Below, piece by piece: positions 13,180 to 20,361 of a stretch of DNA of 64,000 nucleotides. The position numbers and the translations under genes are program-made. The notes beneath the pieces were generated by a model, which saw nothing but the letters and a program-made list of their open reading frames with translations, ran no database searches and had not been told where the DNA came from. The stretch comes from Streptomyces dioscori. GTDB lineage: Bacteria; Actinomycetota; Actinomycetes; Streptomycetales; Streptomycetaceae. How positions within the stretch are numbered: the stretch's first letter is position 1; every line of letters begins with the position of its first letter. The stretch is from positions 62,001 through 126,000 of the forward strand of contig NZ_KZ679041.1 of NCBI RefSeq assembly GCF_003024195.1, read 5' to 3'.

Positions 13180-13220
13180 TGTCGTACCGATGGTGTCGTG
13201 CCACCGGTGTCGTACCGATG
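13180..13220. repeat. Direct repeat in the leader of the rsgA unit
   Basis: TGTCGTACCGATG occurs at 13180-13192 and again at 13208-13220, 28 bp apart, just before the ribosome site of the small leader ORF. Its meaning is unknown; it might be a regulator site. Confidence 0.45.
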
Positions 13221-13240
13221 TGATCAGGGAGGTGTGAACG

Positions 13241-13312
13241 ATGGCTGTCTTGGCGATGGGCGCTGCCCGCATCCGGAAGTGCATCGAATCCACCTCTGTG
13301 GTCACCGGCTGA
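13241..13312 (+). CDS. Small 23-codon leader ORF in frame with rsgA
   Basis: ATG 13241 is preceded by an excellent Shine-Dalgarno AGGGAGGTG (13226-13234) at 6 nt. It encodes MAVLAMGAARIRKCIESTSV followed by VTG and stops at TGA 13310-13312. It lies in the same frame as rsgA, whose first start codon (TTG 13373) follows 60 nt later with no other stop in between. It could be a leader peptide that controls rsgA by coupling or attenuation, or the N-terminus of a TGA-readthrough form of RsgA. No known family is recognised; whether it is translated is inferred from the ribosome site alone. Confidence 0.5.
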   Translation: MAVLAMGAARIRKCIESTSVVTG

Positions 13313-13372
13313 CAACCTTCTTCTCCGCGCCCGAGTGCGCGCGGCCGGGGCCACCCTTCGAAGGGTCACCCC

Positions 13373-14503
13373 TTGTCTTTCTCCTCTTCACCCCTTTCCT
13401 CCTCCTCTGCTTCCGTGTCGTCCGGCCATCCGCTGGCGCCCTACGGCTGGGACGACGAGTGGGCTGCCGCGTTCGCGCCGCATCGGGAGCGCGGGCTCGT
13501 CCCCGGGCGGGTCGTCCGCGTCGACCGCGGGCAGTGCGATGTCGTCACCGCTGACGGGCTCGTGCGGGTCGACACCGAGTTCGTGACGCCGCACGACCCG
13601 CTCCGGGTCATCTGCACCGGGGACTGGGCCGTCGTCGACCCCGGCGGGGACCCCCGCTATGTACAGACGTATCTGCCGCGGCGTACCGCCTTCGTGCGGT
13701 CGGCCTCCTCCAAGCGGTCGGAGGGCCAGATCCTCGCCGCCAACGTGGACTTCGCGATCATCGCGGTGTCGCTGGCAGTGGAGCTGGACCTCGGCCGGAT
13801 CGAGCGGTTCCTGGCGCTTGCCTGGGAGTCCGGGGCCCAGCCGCTGGTCGTGCTGACCAAGGCCGACCTCGTGCCGGACCCGGTGGGCCTCGCGTACCTC
13901 GTGCAGGACGTCGAGACCGCGGCGCCCGGCGTACAGGTGCTGGCGGTCAGCTCCACGGACGGGGACGGGCTCGACGTGCTCGGCGCCGTCGTGTCCGGCG
14001 GCACCTCCGTGCTGCTCGGCCAGTCCGGAGCGGGCAAGTCGACGCTCGCCAACGCCTTGCTCGGGGAGGACGTCATGGCCGTCCAGGCGGCGCGTGACGT
14101 CGACGGCAAAGGCCGGCACACGACCACGACCCGGAATCTCCTGGTGCTGCCGGGCGGTGGCGTACTGATCGACACCCCCGGCCTGCGCGGGGTCGGGCTC
14201 TTCGACGCCGGTGTCGGTGTGGGGCAGGTCTTCGCGGAGATCGAGGAGCTGGCCCAGGGCTGCCGGTTCCTCGACTGCGCGCACGTGGCCGAACCCGGGT
14301 GCGCGGTGCTGGCCGCGCTCGAATCCGGGGTGCTGCCCGAGCGGCGGCTCGACAGCTACCGCAAGCTCCTGCGCGAGAACCAGCGGATCGTGGCCAAGAC
14401 CGACGCCCGCGTCCGCAACGAACTGCGGCGGGAGTGGAAGCGCCGGGGTGCCGAGGGGCGGGCCGCGATGGAGGCCAAGCGCGGCAACCGGGCCTGGCAG
14501 TGA
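13373..14503 (+). CDS. rsgA: Ribosome small subunit-dependent GTPase RsgA
   Basis: This 376-residue circularly permuted GTPase assists late 30S subunit maturation. The motif order G4-G1-G3 is visible: TKAD (162-165), GQSGAGKST (216-224) and DTPG (267-270), with an OB-fold before (about 40-105) and a zinc finger after (C297, C302, H304, C310). The GRHTTTTR switch region is present. Streptomyces usually has two RsgA paralogues; the GWDDEWAAAFAPHRERGLVPGRV type N-terminal OB region places this with the second. The start is TTG 13373 behind a weak GAAGGG; GTG 13415 is an alternative. The first 17 residues are almost all Ser. The gene is preceded by the small ORF with a far better ribosome site. 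Confidence 0.93.
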   Translation: MSFSSSPLSSSSASVSSGHPLAPYGWDDEWAAAFAPHRERGLVPGRVVRVDRGQCDVVTADGLVRVDTEFVTPHDPLRVICTGDWAVVDPGGDPRYVQTYLPRRTAFVRSASSKRSEGQILAANVDFAIIAVSLAVELDLGRIERFLALAWESGAQPLVVLTKADLVPDPVGLAYLVQDVETAAPGVQVLAVSSTDGDGLDVLGAVVSGGTSVLLGQSGAGKSTLANALLGEDVMAVQAARDVDGKGRHTTTTRNLLVLPGGGVLIDTPGLRGVGLFDAGVGVGQVFAEIEELAQGCRFLDCAHVAEPGCAVLAALESGVLPERRLDSYRKLLRENQRIVAKTDARVRNELRREWKRRGAEGRAAMEAKRGNRAWQ

Positions 14504-14545
14504 ACAGGGCCCGGCAGTGACCAGGGCCCGGCACTGAGCTGTGCA

Positions 14546-14569
14546 GGGGTGGGCGGGCGCGCCCACCCC
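14546..14569 (+). terminator. Hairpin terminator after rsgA
   Basis: GGGGTGGGC and GCCCACCCC are perfect 9-bp arms around a 6-nt loop, 43 nt downstream of the rsgA stop. There is no U tract, as is common in Streptomyces. Confidence 0.7.
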
Positions 14570-14645
14570 ATGGCCCGCCGGGCACCGGGAACGTGGCGTC
14601 CGAAATCCGCCAGCCCGCAGGTCGGCGCGGGCGCAGACTGGAAGG

Positions 14646-16082
14646 GTGATTGACGAGGAGACGGGATACGGAGCCGTACGCAGCCGGGACGCCCGGTTCG
14701 ACGGGGCGTTCTTCTTCGCCGTGCGGACGACGGGCATCTACTGCCGCCCCAGCTGCCCGGCGGTGACGCCGAAGCGGCAGAACGTGCGCTACTACGCCAC
14801 GGCCGCCGCCGCGCAGGGTTCCGGGTTCCGGGCCTGCCGCCGGTGCCGCCCGGACGCCGCGCCCGGGTCCGCCGAGTGGAACGTACGCGCCGACGTCGTG
14901 GGCCGTGCGATGCGGATGATCGGCGACGGGGTCGTCGACCGCGAGGGCGTCGCCGGGCTCGCGGTACGGCTCGGCTACAGCGCCCGCCAGGTGCAGCGGC
15001 AGCTCACGGCGGAACTCGGCGCGGGACCCGTGGCACTCGCCCGCGCCCAGCGGGCCCACACCGCACGGGTGCTCCTGCAGACCACCGAACTGCCCGTCAC
15101 CGAGATCGCGTTCGCGGCCGGCTTCGCGAGCGTGCGCCAGTTCAACGACACGATCCGGACCGTGTACGCGGCCACACCGACCGGGCTGCGCACCGCCGCG
15201 CCCCGCGGTGGCACGCGACCGGTGTCCACCTCCTCCGCGCCCACCCCTTCCGCGGGCGTCCCGCTGCGCCTCGCCCACCGCGGCCCGTACCAGGCCGCCG
15301 CCGTCTTCGACCTGCTCGGCGCCGAGGCCGTACCGGGCATCGAGGAGGTGACGGGCGACCCCGGGTCCCGTACCTACCGGCGGACCCTGCGGCTGCCCTA
15401 CGGGACGGGGATCGCCGCCGTCGGGGAGCGGCCGGCGGACGCGTCCGCCCACAGCGGCGGCTGGCTCGACGCCCGGCTGCATCTCACCGACCTGCGCGAC
15501 CTCACCACCGCCGTGCAGCGGCTGCGCCGCCTCTTCGACCTCGACGCCGACCCGTACGCGATCGACGAGCGGCTCGGCACGGACCCGCGGCTCGCCCCGC
15601 TGGTCGCCGCCAGGCCGGGACTGCGCTCGCCCGGCGCGGCCGATCCGGAGGAACTGGCCGTACGCGCGCTCGTCGGCCCCCGCGAGGCCGGGCGGCTCGT
15701 GCGGGCGTACGGGAAGGCGCTGGACTCGCCCTGCGGGACGCTCACGCACGTCTTTCCCGAGCCCGCCTCCCTCGTGGAGGCCGGCAACGACGGCGGTACG
15801 GGCGGCACCCTGGCCGCCCTCGCCGCGGCTCTCGACGGCGGCGGCCTGCGGCTCGACCCGGGCGCCGACCGGGAGGCGGCGCGGGCCGCACTGAACGCCC
15901 TGCCCGGCCTCGACGCCCACGTCGTGGCCGTCATCCGTACCCGTGCGCTCGGCGACCCCGACGTGGGCCCGCCAGGAGCGCCGGTCCCCGACACCTGGCG
16001 GCCGTGGCGTTCCTACGCCCTGCGGTACCTCGAAGCGGCTGCCCGACCGGAAACAACCCAGCCGGAAGGCGAAGACAAGTGA
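14646..16082 (+). CDS. Ada-type methylation sensor fused to an AlkA-like glycosylase domain (degenerate)
   Basis: This 478-residue protein begins at GTG 14646. The Ada N-terminal zinc domain has all four cysteines (C33, C37, C64, C67; C33 would accept methyl from phosphotriesters). An AraC-type double HTH follows (about 85-185), then AlkA_N (about 203-320) and an HhH-GPD region (about 335-465). This is the usual actinobacterial activator/repair fusion. The HhH-GPD part is short: after LPGLDAHVVAVIRTRALGD the segment that normally carries the catalytic aspartate is missing and the sequence jumps to TWRPWRSYALRYL, and the usual GQQVS stretch is also reduced. Regulation of alkylation response remains likely, glycosylase activity doubtful. 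It overlaps the methyltransferase gene by 4 bp. Confidence 0.88.
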   Translation: MIDEETGYGAVRSRDARFDGAFFFAVRTTGIYCRPSCPAVTPKRQNVRYYATAAAAQGSGFRACRRCRPDAAPGSAEWNVRADVVGRAMRMIGDGVVDREGVAGLAVRLGYSARQVQRQLTAELGAGPVALARAQRAHTARVLLQTTELPVTEIAFAAGFASVRQFNDTIRTVYAATPTGLRTAAPRGGTRPVSTSSAPTPSAGVPLRLAHRGPYQAAAVFDLLGAEAVPGIEEVTGDPGSRTYRRTLRLPYGTGIAAVGERPADASAHSGGWLDARLHLTDLRDLTTAVQRLRRLFDLDADPYAIDERLGTDPRLAPLVAARPGLRSPGAADPEELAVRALVGPREAGRLVRAYGKALDSPCGTLTHVFPEPASLVEAGNDGGTGGTLAALAAALDGGGLRLDPGADREAARAALNALPGLDAHVVAVIRTRALGDPDVGPPGAPVPDTWRPWRSYALRYLEAAARPETTQPEGEDK

Positions 16083-16558
16083 CCACGTACCACACCTCCC
16101 TCGACAGCCCCGTCGGTGAACTCCTGCTCACCGCCGACGAGTCCGGAGCGCTGACCTCCCTGTCCGTGCCCGGTCAGAAGGGCGGACGCACGGTCGGGCC
16201 CGACTGGCGGCACGCGCCGGAGCTCTTCACGGAGGCCGAGCGGCAGCTCGCCGCGTACTTCGCCGGTGAACTCACCGAATTCCGGTTGCCGTTGCGCACG
16301 AGCGGCACCGAGTTCCGCGAGAAGGTCTGGGACGCCCTCGACTCCGTCCCCTACGGGAAGACCACCACGTACGGCGAGATCGCCGCGCGCATCGGCGCCT
16401 CGCGCATCGCCGTACGGGCCGTCGGCGGAGCGATCGGCGCCAATCCGCTGCTGATCGTCCGCCCGTGCCATCGCGTGATCGGCGCCGACGGGTCCCTCAC
16501 CGGGTACGCGGGCGGGCTGGCCCGCAAGGTCCAGCTCCTCACCCTCGAAGGCCGCTGA
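16079..16558 (+). CDS. ogt: Methylated-DNA--protein-cysteine methyltransferase
   Basis: This 159-residue suicide enzyme transfers alkyl groups from O6-alkylguanine to its own cysteine. The active site IVRPCHRVIG is intact, as are the helix-turn-helix region FREKVWDALDSVPYGKTTTY (arginine finger nearby) and the N-terminal ribonuclease-like domain. GTG 16079 overlaps the upstream Ada-AlkA stop in GTGA, so the two are coupled in an adaptive-response operon. Length is normal for the family. Confidence 0.96.
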   Translation: MTTYHTSLDSPVGELLLTADESGALTSLSVPGQKGGRTVGPDWRHAPELFTEAERQLAAYFAGELTEFRLPLRTSGTEFREKVWDALDSVPYGKTTTYGEIAARIGASRIAVRAVGGAIGANPLLIVRPCHRVIGADGSLTGYAGGLARKVQLLTLEGR

Positions 16559-16560
16559 AG

Positions 16561-16583
16561 GGCCGCCCCCCCCGGGGGGGGCC
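16561..16583. terminator. Bidirectional GC hairpin between convergent genes
   Basis: A run of eight C followed directly by eight G (16566-16581), flanked by GGCC and CC, lies in the 24-nt gap between the ogt stop and the PPOX gene stop. It can form a stem in either strand and is the likely shared terminator. Homopolymer length may be uncertain. Confidence 0.55.
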
Positions 16584-16951
16584 TACTCCTCCAGACCCCA
16601 GCTGTGGATCCGCCGGGGATGGACGCGGATCAGCTCCTCGCTGAAGTGCGGGCCCAACTCGTGCGGTCCGGTCAGGAGTTCGGCCTCCCCACGGATGTCC
16701 ACTCCGCGCACCTTCCAGGGCCGCAGGCTGACGATGTCGTCGATGACGAGACCGACCTTCGGATTCTTCTGGAGGTTGCGCCACTTCTTGGTGGTTCCCA
16801 TGGCATAGCCGCCGATGAGGATCGTCCCGTCGTCCTGCGGGAAGAAGCCGACGGGGTTCGCCTGCGGCTGGCCGTGCTGGTCGACGGTGGCGAGGCGGCC
16901 CAGCCGCTGGGATTTTAGGTACGCCCGTTCGGCTTCACTGAATGCGGTCAT
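16583..16951 (-). CDS. PPOX-class (pyridoxamine 5'-phosphate oxidase fold) F420- or flavin-binding protein
   Basis: This 122-residue split-barrel protein starts with MTAFSEAERAYLKSQRLGRL and contains GRLATVDQHGQPQANPVGF and the KVGLVIDDI strand typical of small PPOX/FDOR proteins of actinobacteria, many of which use coenzyme F420 and have names such as TIGR03618-like. The GTTKKWRNLQKNPKV segment carries basic residues suited to phosphate binding. ATG 16951 is the first start matching the family N-terminus; the open frame extends far upstream in non-homologous sequence. It is a single gene; substrate unknown. Confidence 0.85.
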   Translation of the reverse strand: MTAFSEAERAYLKSQRLGRLATVDQHGQPQANPVGFFPQDDGTILIGGYAMGTTKKWRNLQKNPKVGLVIDDIVSLRPWKVRGVDIRGEAELLTGPHELGPHFSEELIRVHPRRIHSWGLEE

Positions 16952-17062
16952 GTCAGCAGCCAAACACGGTTTTCCCGCCCTCCGCACCGGATCCTGACCC
17001 CGGGCCCCGGCACCTGTACCCGCGGGCCCCATTCGGGCTCCGTCGGTGGAAGGCAGGAACGC

Positions 17063-18355
17063 ATGGTCGAGGTCGGACGAGTCGCGGTCGGACGAAGAGA
17101 CGCCTGCCGGGCCCTGACCGCCGTGGCCGGCGCGCTGGTGCTCACGCTGACGGGCACGGCCGTGGCCCACGGAGGCCCCCCGGCCACCGCCGACCGCGCG
17201 GGCACGCGCGCCGCGCCCCGGCACTGGACCGGCACCTGGGAGGCCGCCGCCTCCGGCACCGCGGCCCCGCTCCCCGGCGCCTCGATCCGCAACGTCGTCC
17301 GCACGAGCGTCGGCGGTACGGCCGTCCGCGTACGCATCTCCAACCGGCTCGGCACCCTGCCGCTGGTGCTCGGCGCGGCCACTCTCGCCAAACAGCGGCC
17401 GAACGCGCCCAAGAGCCCCGGCGCCGTATCCGGCACCATGCGCACCCTCACCTTCGGCGGCCGGAAGAAGATCACCGTGCCGGCCGGCAAGGACGTCGTC
17501 AGCGACCCCCTCACCCTGAGCGTGCCCGCCGCCACGAACCTCCTCGTCACCCTCCACACCCCCGGCGACTCGGGCCCCGCGACCTACCACCGCGACGCGC
17601 TGCAGACCAACTTCCTCGCCCTGGACGGCAATCGGGCCACGGAGGTGAGCGGCGCGGCCTACAAGGCCACGACCACCTTCTGGTACTACGTGACCGGCGT
17701 CGACGTACTCCGTCCGCAGGCCCCCGGCAGCGTGGTCACGCTCGGCGACTCCCTCACCGACGGCTCCGGCTCCACACCGAGCGCCAACCGCCGCTGGCCC
17801 GACCGGCTCGCCGAACGGCTCCGCGCCCTGCCGGCCGAGCGGCGGCAGGGCGTACTGAACGCGGGTGTCGCCGGGAACCGGCTGCTGCTCGAAGGGCGCG
17901 GGCCCAGCGCGCTCGCCCGGTTCGACGCCGATGTGCTCTCCCGCACCGGGGTGCGCACGCTGATCGTGTGGGAGGGCGTCAACGACATCAAGAGCGCGCC
18001 GAACCAGACCGACCCGGCCGCCCTCGGAGCCGCGTACCGCGAGATCGTCCGGCGCGCCCACGCCCGAGGGATCCGGGTCGTCGGCGCCACCATCACCCCG
18101 TTCGGCGGCCACGGCAGCCACACGGCGGCCCGCGAGCGCGTACGCCGGTCGGTCAACCAGCTCATCCGCACCGGCGGGCTCTTCGACGCGGTCGCCGACT
18201 TCGACGCCGTGGTCCGCGACCCGTCCCGGCCGGACCGGATGCGGGCCGCCTACGATCCCGGGGACCACCTCCACTTCAACGACACGGGCATGCGCGCGCT
18301 GGCCGACAGCATCGACCTCACCGACCTCACCGACCTCGCCGACCGCTCCCGGTGA
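17063..18355 (+). CDS. Secreted SGNH/GDSL hydrolase
   Basis: This 430-residue protein has an N-terminal signal peptide (basic MVEVGRVAVGRR, hydrophobic about 17-35, possible cleavage after VAHG). Block I is VTLGDSLTDG (nucleophile S230), block II GVAGNRLL, block III WEGVNDI with its Gly/Asn oxyanion residues, and block V DHLHFND with D401 and H404. A beta-rich N-terminal domain (about 50-215) precedes the esterase domain, as in Streptomyces secreted GDSL lipases/esterases of this length. Start ATG 17063 follows GGAAGGCAGGAA. The tail has a small LTDLTDL repeat. It probably acts on esters of extracellular carbohydrates or lipids; substrate not deducible. Confidence 0.9.
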   Translation: MVEVGRVAVGRRDACRALTAVAGALVLTLTGTAVAHGGPPATADRAGTRAAPRHWTGTWEAAASGTAAPLPGASIRNVVRTSVGGTAVRVRISNRLGTLPLVLGAATLAKQRPNAPKSPGAVSGTMRTLTFGGRKKITVPAGKDVVSDPLTLSVPAATNLLVTLHTPGDSGPATYHRDALQTNFLALDGNRATEVSGAAYKATTTFWYYVTGVDVLRPQAPGSVVTLGDSLTDGSGSTPSANRRWPDRLAERLRALPAERRQGVLNAGVAGNRLLLEGRGPSALARFDADVLSRTGVRTLIVWEGVNDIKSAPNQTDPAALGAAYREIVRRAHARGIRVVGATITPFGGHGSHTAARERVRRSVNQLIRTGGLFDAVADFDAVVRDPSRPDRMRAAYDPGDHLHFNDTGMRALADSIDLTDLTDLADRSR

Positions 18356-18360
18356 CGCGG

Positions 18361-18843
18361 TCAGCCCCAGATGACGGCTCCCAGCCACGCCCCCGCGATC
18401 AGCAGACAGGCGAACAGCTCCACCAGCACGCTGGTCCCGCCCTGCCGCATCACCCTGCGCGTGGAGGCCAGTGCGTCCCCATGGCCGCCGAGCCGCAGCC
18501 GTTCGGAGAGGTAGGCGCCACCGACATAGCCGGGTATCGCGCCGAGCACCGGCACGACGAAGAAACCGAGCAGCGCCCCGACGCCCGCGTACACCGCCAT
18601 TCGGGGGGTGGCACCGCTCGCTCGCAGCCGGCGCGGCGGCAGCCACCAGCGGATCACCCGGGCCACGAGGAGAACGGCGGTGGCGCCCACCAGCACACCC
18701 CAGGAGAGCGCCCGGGGATCCTCGAACGCCCACCACAGGACCGCGGCCCACACGAGCCACGACCCCGGCGCGCCCGGCACCAGCACCCCGCTCAGGCCGA
18801 GCAGCAGCACCACACCGACCAGCAGGAGTTCCCACGCTCCCAT
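18361..18843 (-). CDS. DUF456 membrane protein
   Basis: This 160-residue integral membrane protein has four to five hydrophobic segments (about 5-45, 50-65, 80-105, 137-158). The PGAPGSWLVW, GVGALLGFFVVPVLGAIPGY and VGGAYLSER segments match the DUF456 family, which is small, widespread and of unknown function. It ends 5 nt from the stop of the convergent SGNH hydrolase gene. No operon partner is evident. Confidence 0.85.
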   Translation of the reverse strand: MGAWELLLVGVVLLLGLSGVLVPGAPGSWLVWAAVLWWAFEDPRALSWGVLVGATAVLLVARVIRWWLPPRRLRASGATPRMAVYAGVGALLGFFVVPVLGAIPGYVGGAYLSERLRLGGHGDALASTRRVMRQGGTSVLVELFACLLIAGAWLGAVIWG

Positions 18844-18903
18844 CTGCCCAGGGTGCCCCAGGACGGGGGAACCCGCAGGTCAGCCCCCGGCCGGTAGCGC
18901 GGT

Positions 18904-19929
18904 CTAGCCCTGCTCGCCCCGGGCCACCCAGCCCTTCTCGTACGTGTGCCAGCCGAGCTGGAGACGGGTCGTCACGCCCGTCAGCTCCATCAGCCGCTTC
19001 ACCCGGCGCTGCACGGTCCGCAGCCCCAGGTCGAGCTGTTTGGCGACGCTCGCGTCGGTCAGCCCGGCCAGGAGCAGGGAGAGGATCTCCAGGTCGGTGC
19101 CGTCCGGCCCGTCCCGCTCCTCCTCGACGACAGGGGCGGGCCCGCCGGGCGTCGCGCGCACACCGAGGCGCAAGGGCAACGCGTCCCGCCACACCGACTC
19201 GAACAGACCCGACAGCGATTCGAGCAGCCCGCTCGCGTGGACCACGAGCGCGGCGGGCTCCAGGGCCTGCGAGGTCAGCGGCACCATGGCGAGGGCCCGG
19301 TCGACGATCACCAGCTTGGTCGGCACCTCGTCCACGACCCGTACGCGCTCGTCACGGCCGAGGGCCGCGGACAGTTCGGCGATACCGTCCGGCAGGTGCA
19401 GGACCGACCGCTCGACGACCACGCGGTAGCGGACGCCCCGGTCGGCGGCCTGCTCCTCCGCGTCGTTGTCCGTCCCCGAGACGACGACGGGGTTGCCGGT
19501 GACCAGGGCGCACACCTCGTCGCTCGCGCCGAGCTGGAGCTGCAGGAAACGCTGGGCGACCGCGGCGGCGCCGGTCACCACCTCCACCAGGTCCACGGCG
19601 GCGGGTTCGGTGGCCTGCGCGCGGTACTCCTCGGCGAGCAGCGCCGCCGTCAGCTCGGCCTGGTCCAGTTCGTGGCGCCGCTGGGTGAGCAGCGCGCCGA
19701 GCGCGACGCCGGGCGGCGCGGCGACCCAGCGGCCGGAGCGCGCCGACGACTGGGCGGCCAGCCCGTGCCGCTCCAGTCTGCGCAGCGCGCGTTCCGTGTC
19801 GTGCTCGCCGAGCGTGAGCCGCCGTGCGAGATCGGGCACGTCGGCGGCGCCCACGGACACCAGGGCCCGGTACGCGGACTCGTGCGTGTCGTCCAGTCCC
19901 AGTGCTGCCAGACCTGTCGTTGCGAGCAT
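18904..19929 (-). CDS. LuxR-type regulator with TrmB-like N-terminus
   Basis: This 341-residue regulator has an N-terminal winged-helix-like region (about 8-60: ESAYRALVSVGAADVPDLAR) of the TrmB kind, a middle domain without recognised ligand motif, and a C-terminal LuxR HTH (about 275-335: TDASVAKQLDLGLRTVQRRV). The class is common in Streptomyces. ATG 19929 is chosen because GGGAGGGG sits 9 nt upstream; an ATG at 19953 in the same frame has no such site. It is divergent from the PP2C-like gene. Target genes are not evident. Confidence 0.85.
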   Translation of the reverse strand: MLATTGLAALGLDDTHESAYRALVSVGAADVPDLARRLTLGEHDTERALRRLERHGLAAQSSARSGRWVAAPPGVALGALLTQRRHELDQAELTAALLAEEYRAQATEPAAVDLVEVVTGAAAVAQRFLQLQLGASDEVCALVTGNPVVVSGTDNDAEEQAADRGVRYRVVVERSVLHLPDGIAELSAALGRDERVRVVDEVPTKLVIVDRALAMVPLTSQALEPAALVVHASGLLESLSGLFESVWRDALPLRLGVRATPGGPAPVVEEERDGPDGTDLEILSLLLAGLTDASVAKQLDLGLRTVQRRVKRLMELTGVTTRLQLGWHTYEKGWVARGEQG

Positions 19930-20361
19930 GCGGCGCCGCCCCTCCCCGAACACCGGCCGTGGCGGAAAACGGCCACGGCGTAAAACCGCCTCGGCACATC
20001 ATCGCCGTACGGTCCGTGTCTCTGCCAAGGTGGCGCGGGGACGGTACGGGGCACCGGCCCCCGCGTGGACCGGCGAGGACCGGCCATCGACCGGGAGAAC
20101 GGCACTCAGGCGGATATCCCGGACGCCAGGTGGAACCCGTCCGGTGCATCCTGTGCACCCTGCGCACGGGGTGCGCACAGCCCGGCCTCAGGTGGGCAGG
20201 TCACACTCGGGGCCGGAGCGGCCGGTTCCGTGAGGGATCCGGTCATACAGGCGCCGTCGGGTGGTTCTCCCGTGGGGGGTGGGACTGCCCGGCGGTCCCG
20301 TATCGCTGGTTTTTCCCGATGCCCCGTTTTCATCCGGCCTCAGCGGTGGACAATTACGGGC
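19930..20361. other. Divergent intergenic region (LuxR / PP2C-like)
   Basis: This 432-nt region holds both promoters. A hairpin CCGTGGC-N8-GCCACGG lies at 19957-19978 near the LuxR start. Close to the PP2C-like start is GGACAATTACGGGC directly before ATG, a possible -10-like GACAAT that would make the transcript leaderless. No gene with coding character is visible. Confidence 0.3.

Noticed and set aside
16942-18897. 651-codon plus-strand frame across the SGNH gene
   Set aside because: It is Arg/Pro/His-rich and out of frame with the well-supported hydrolase; no ribosome site.
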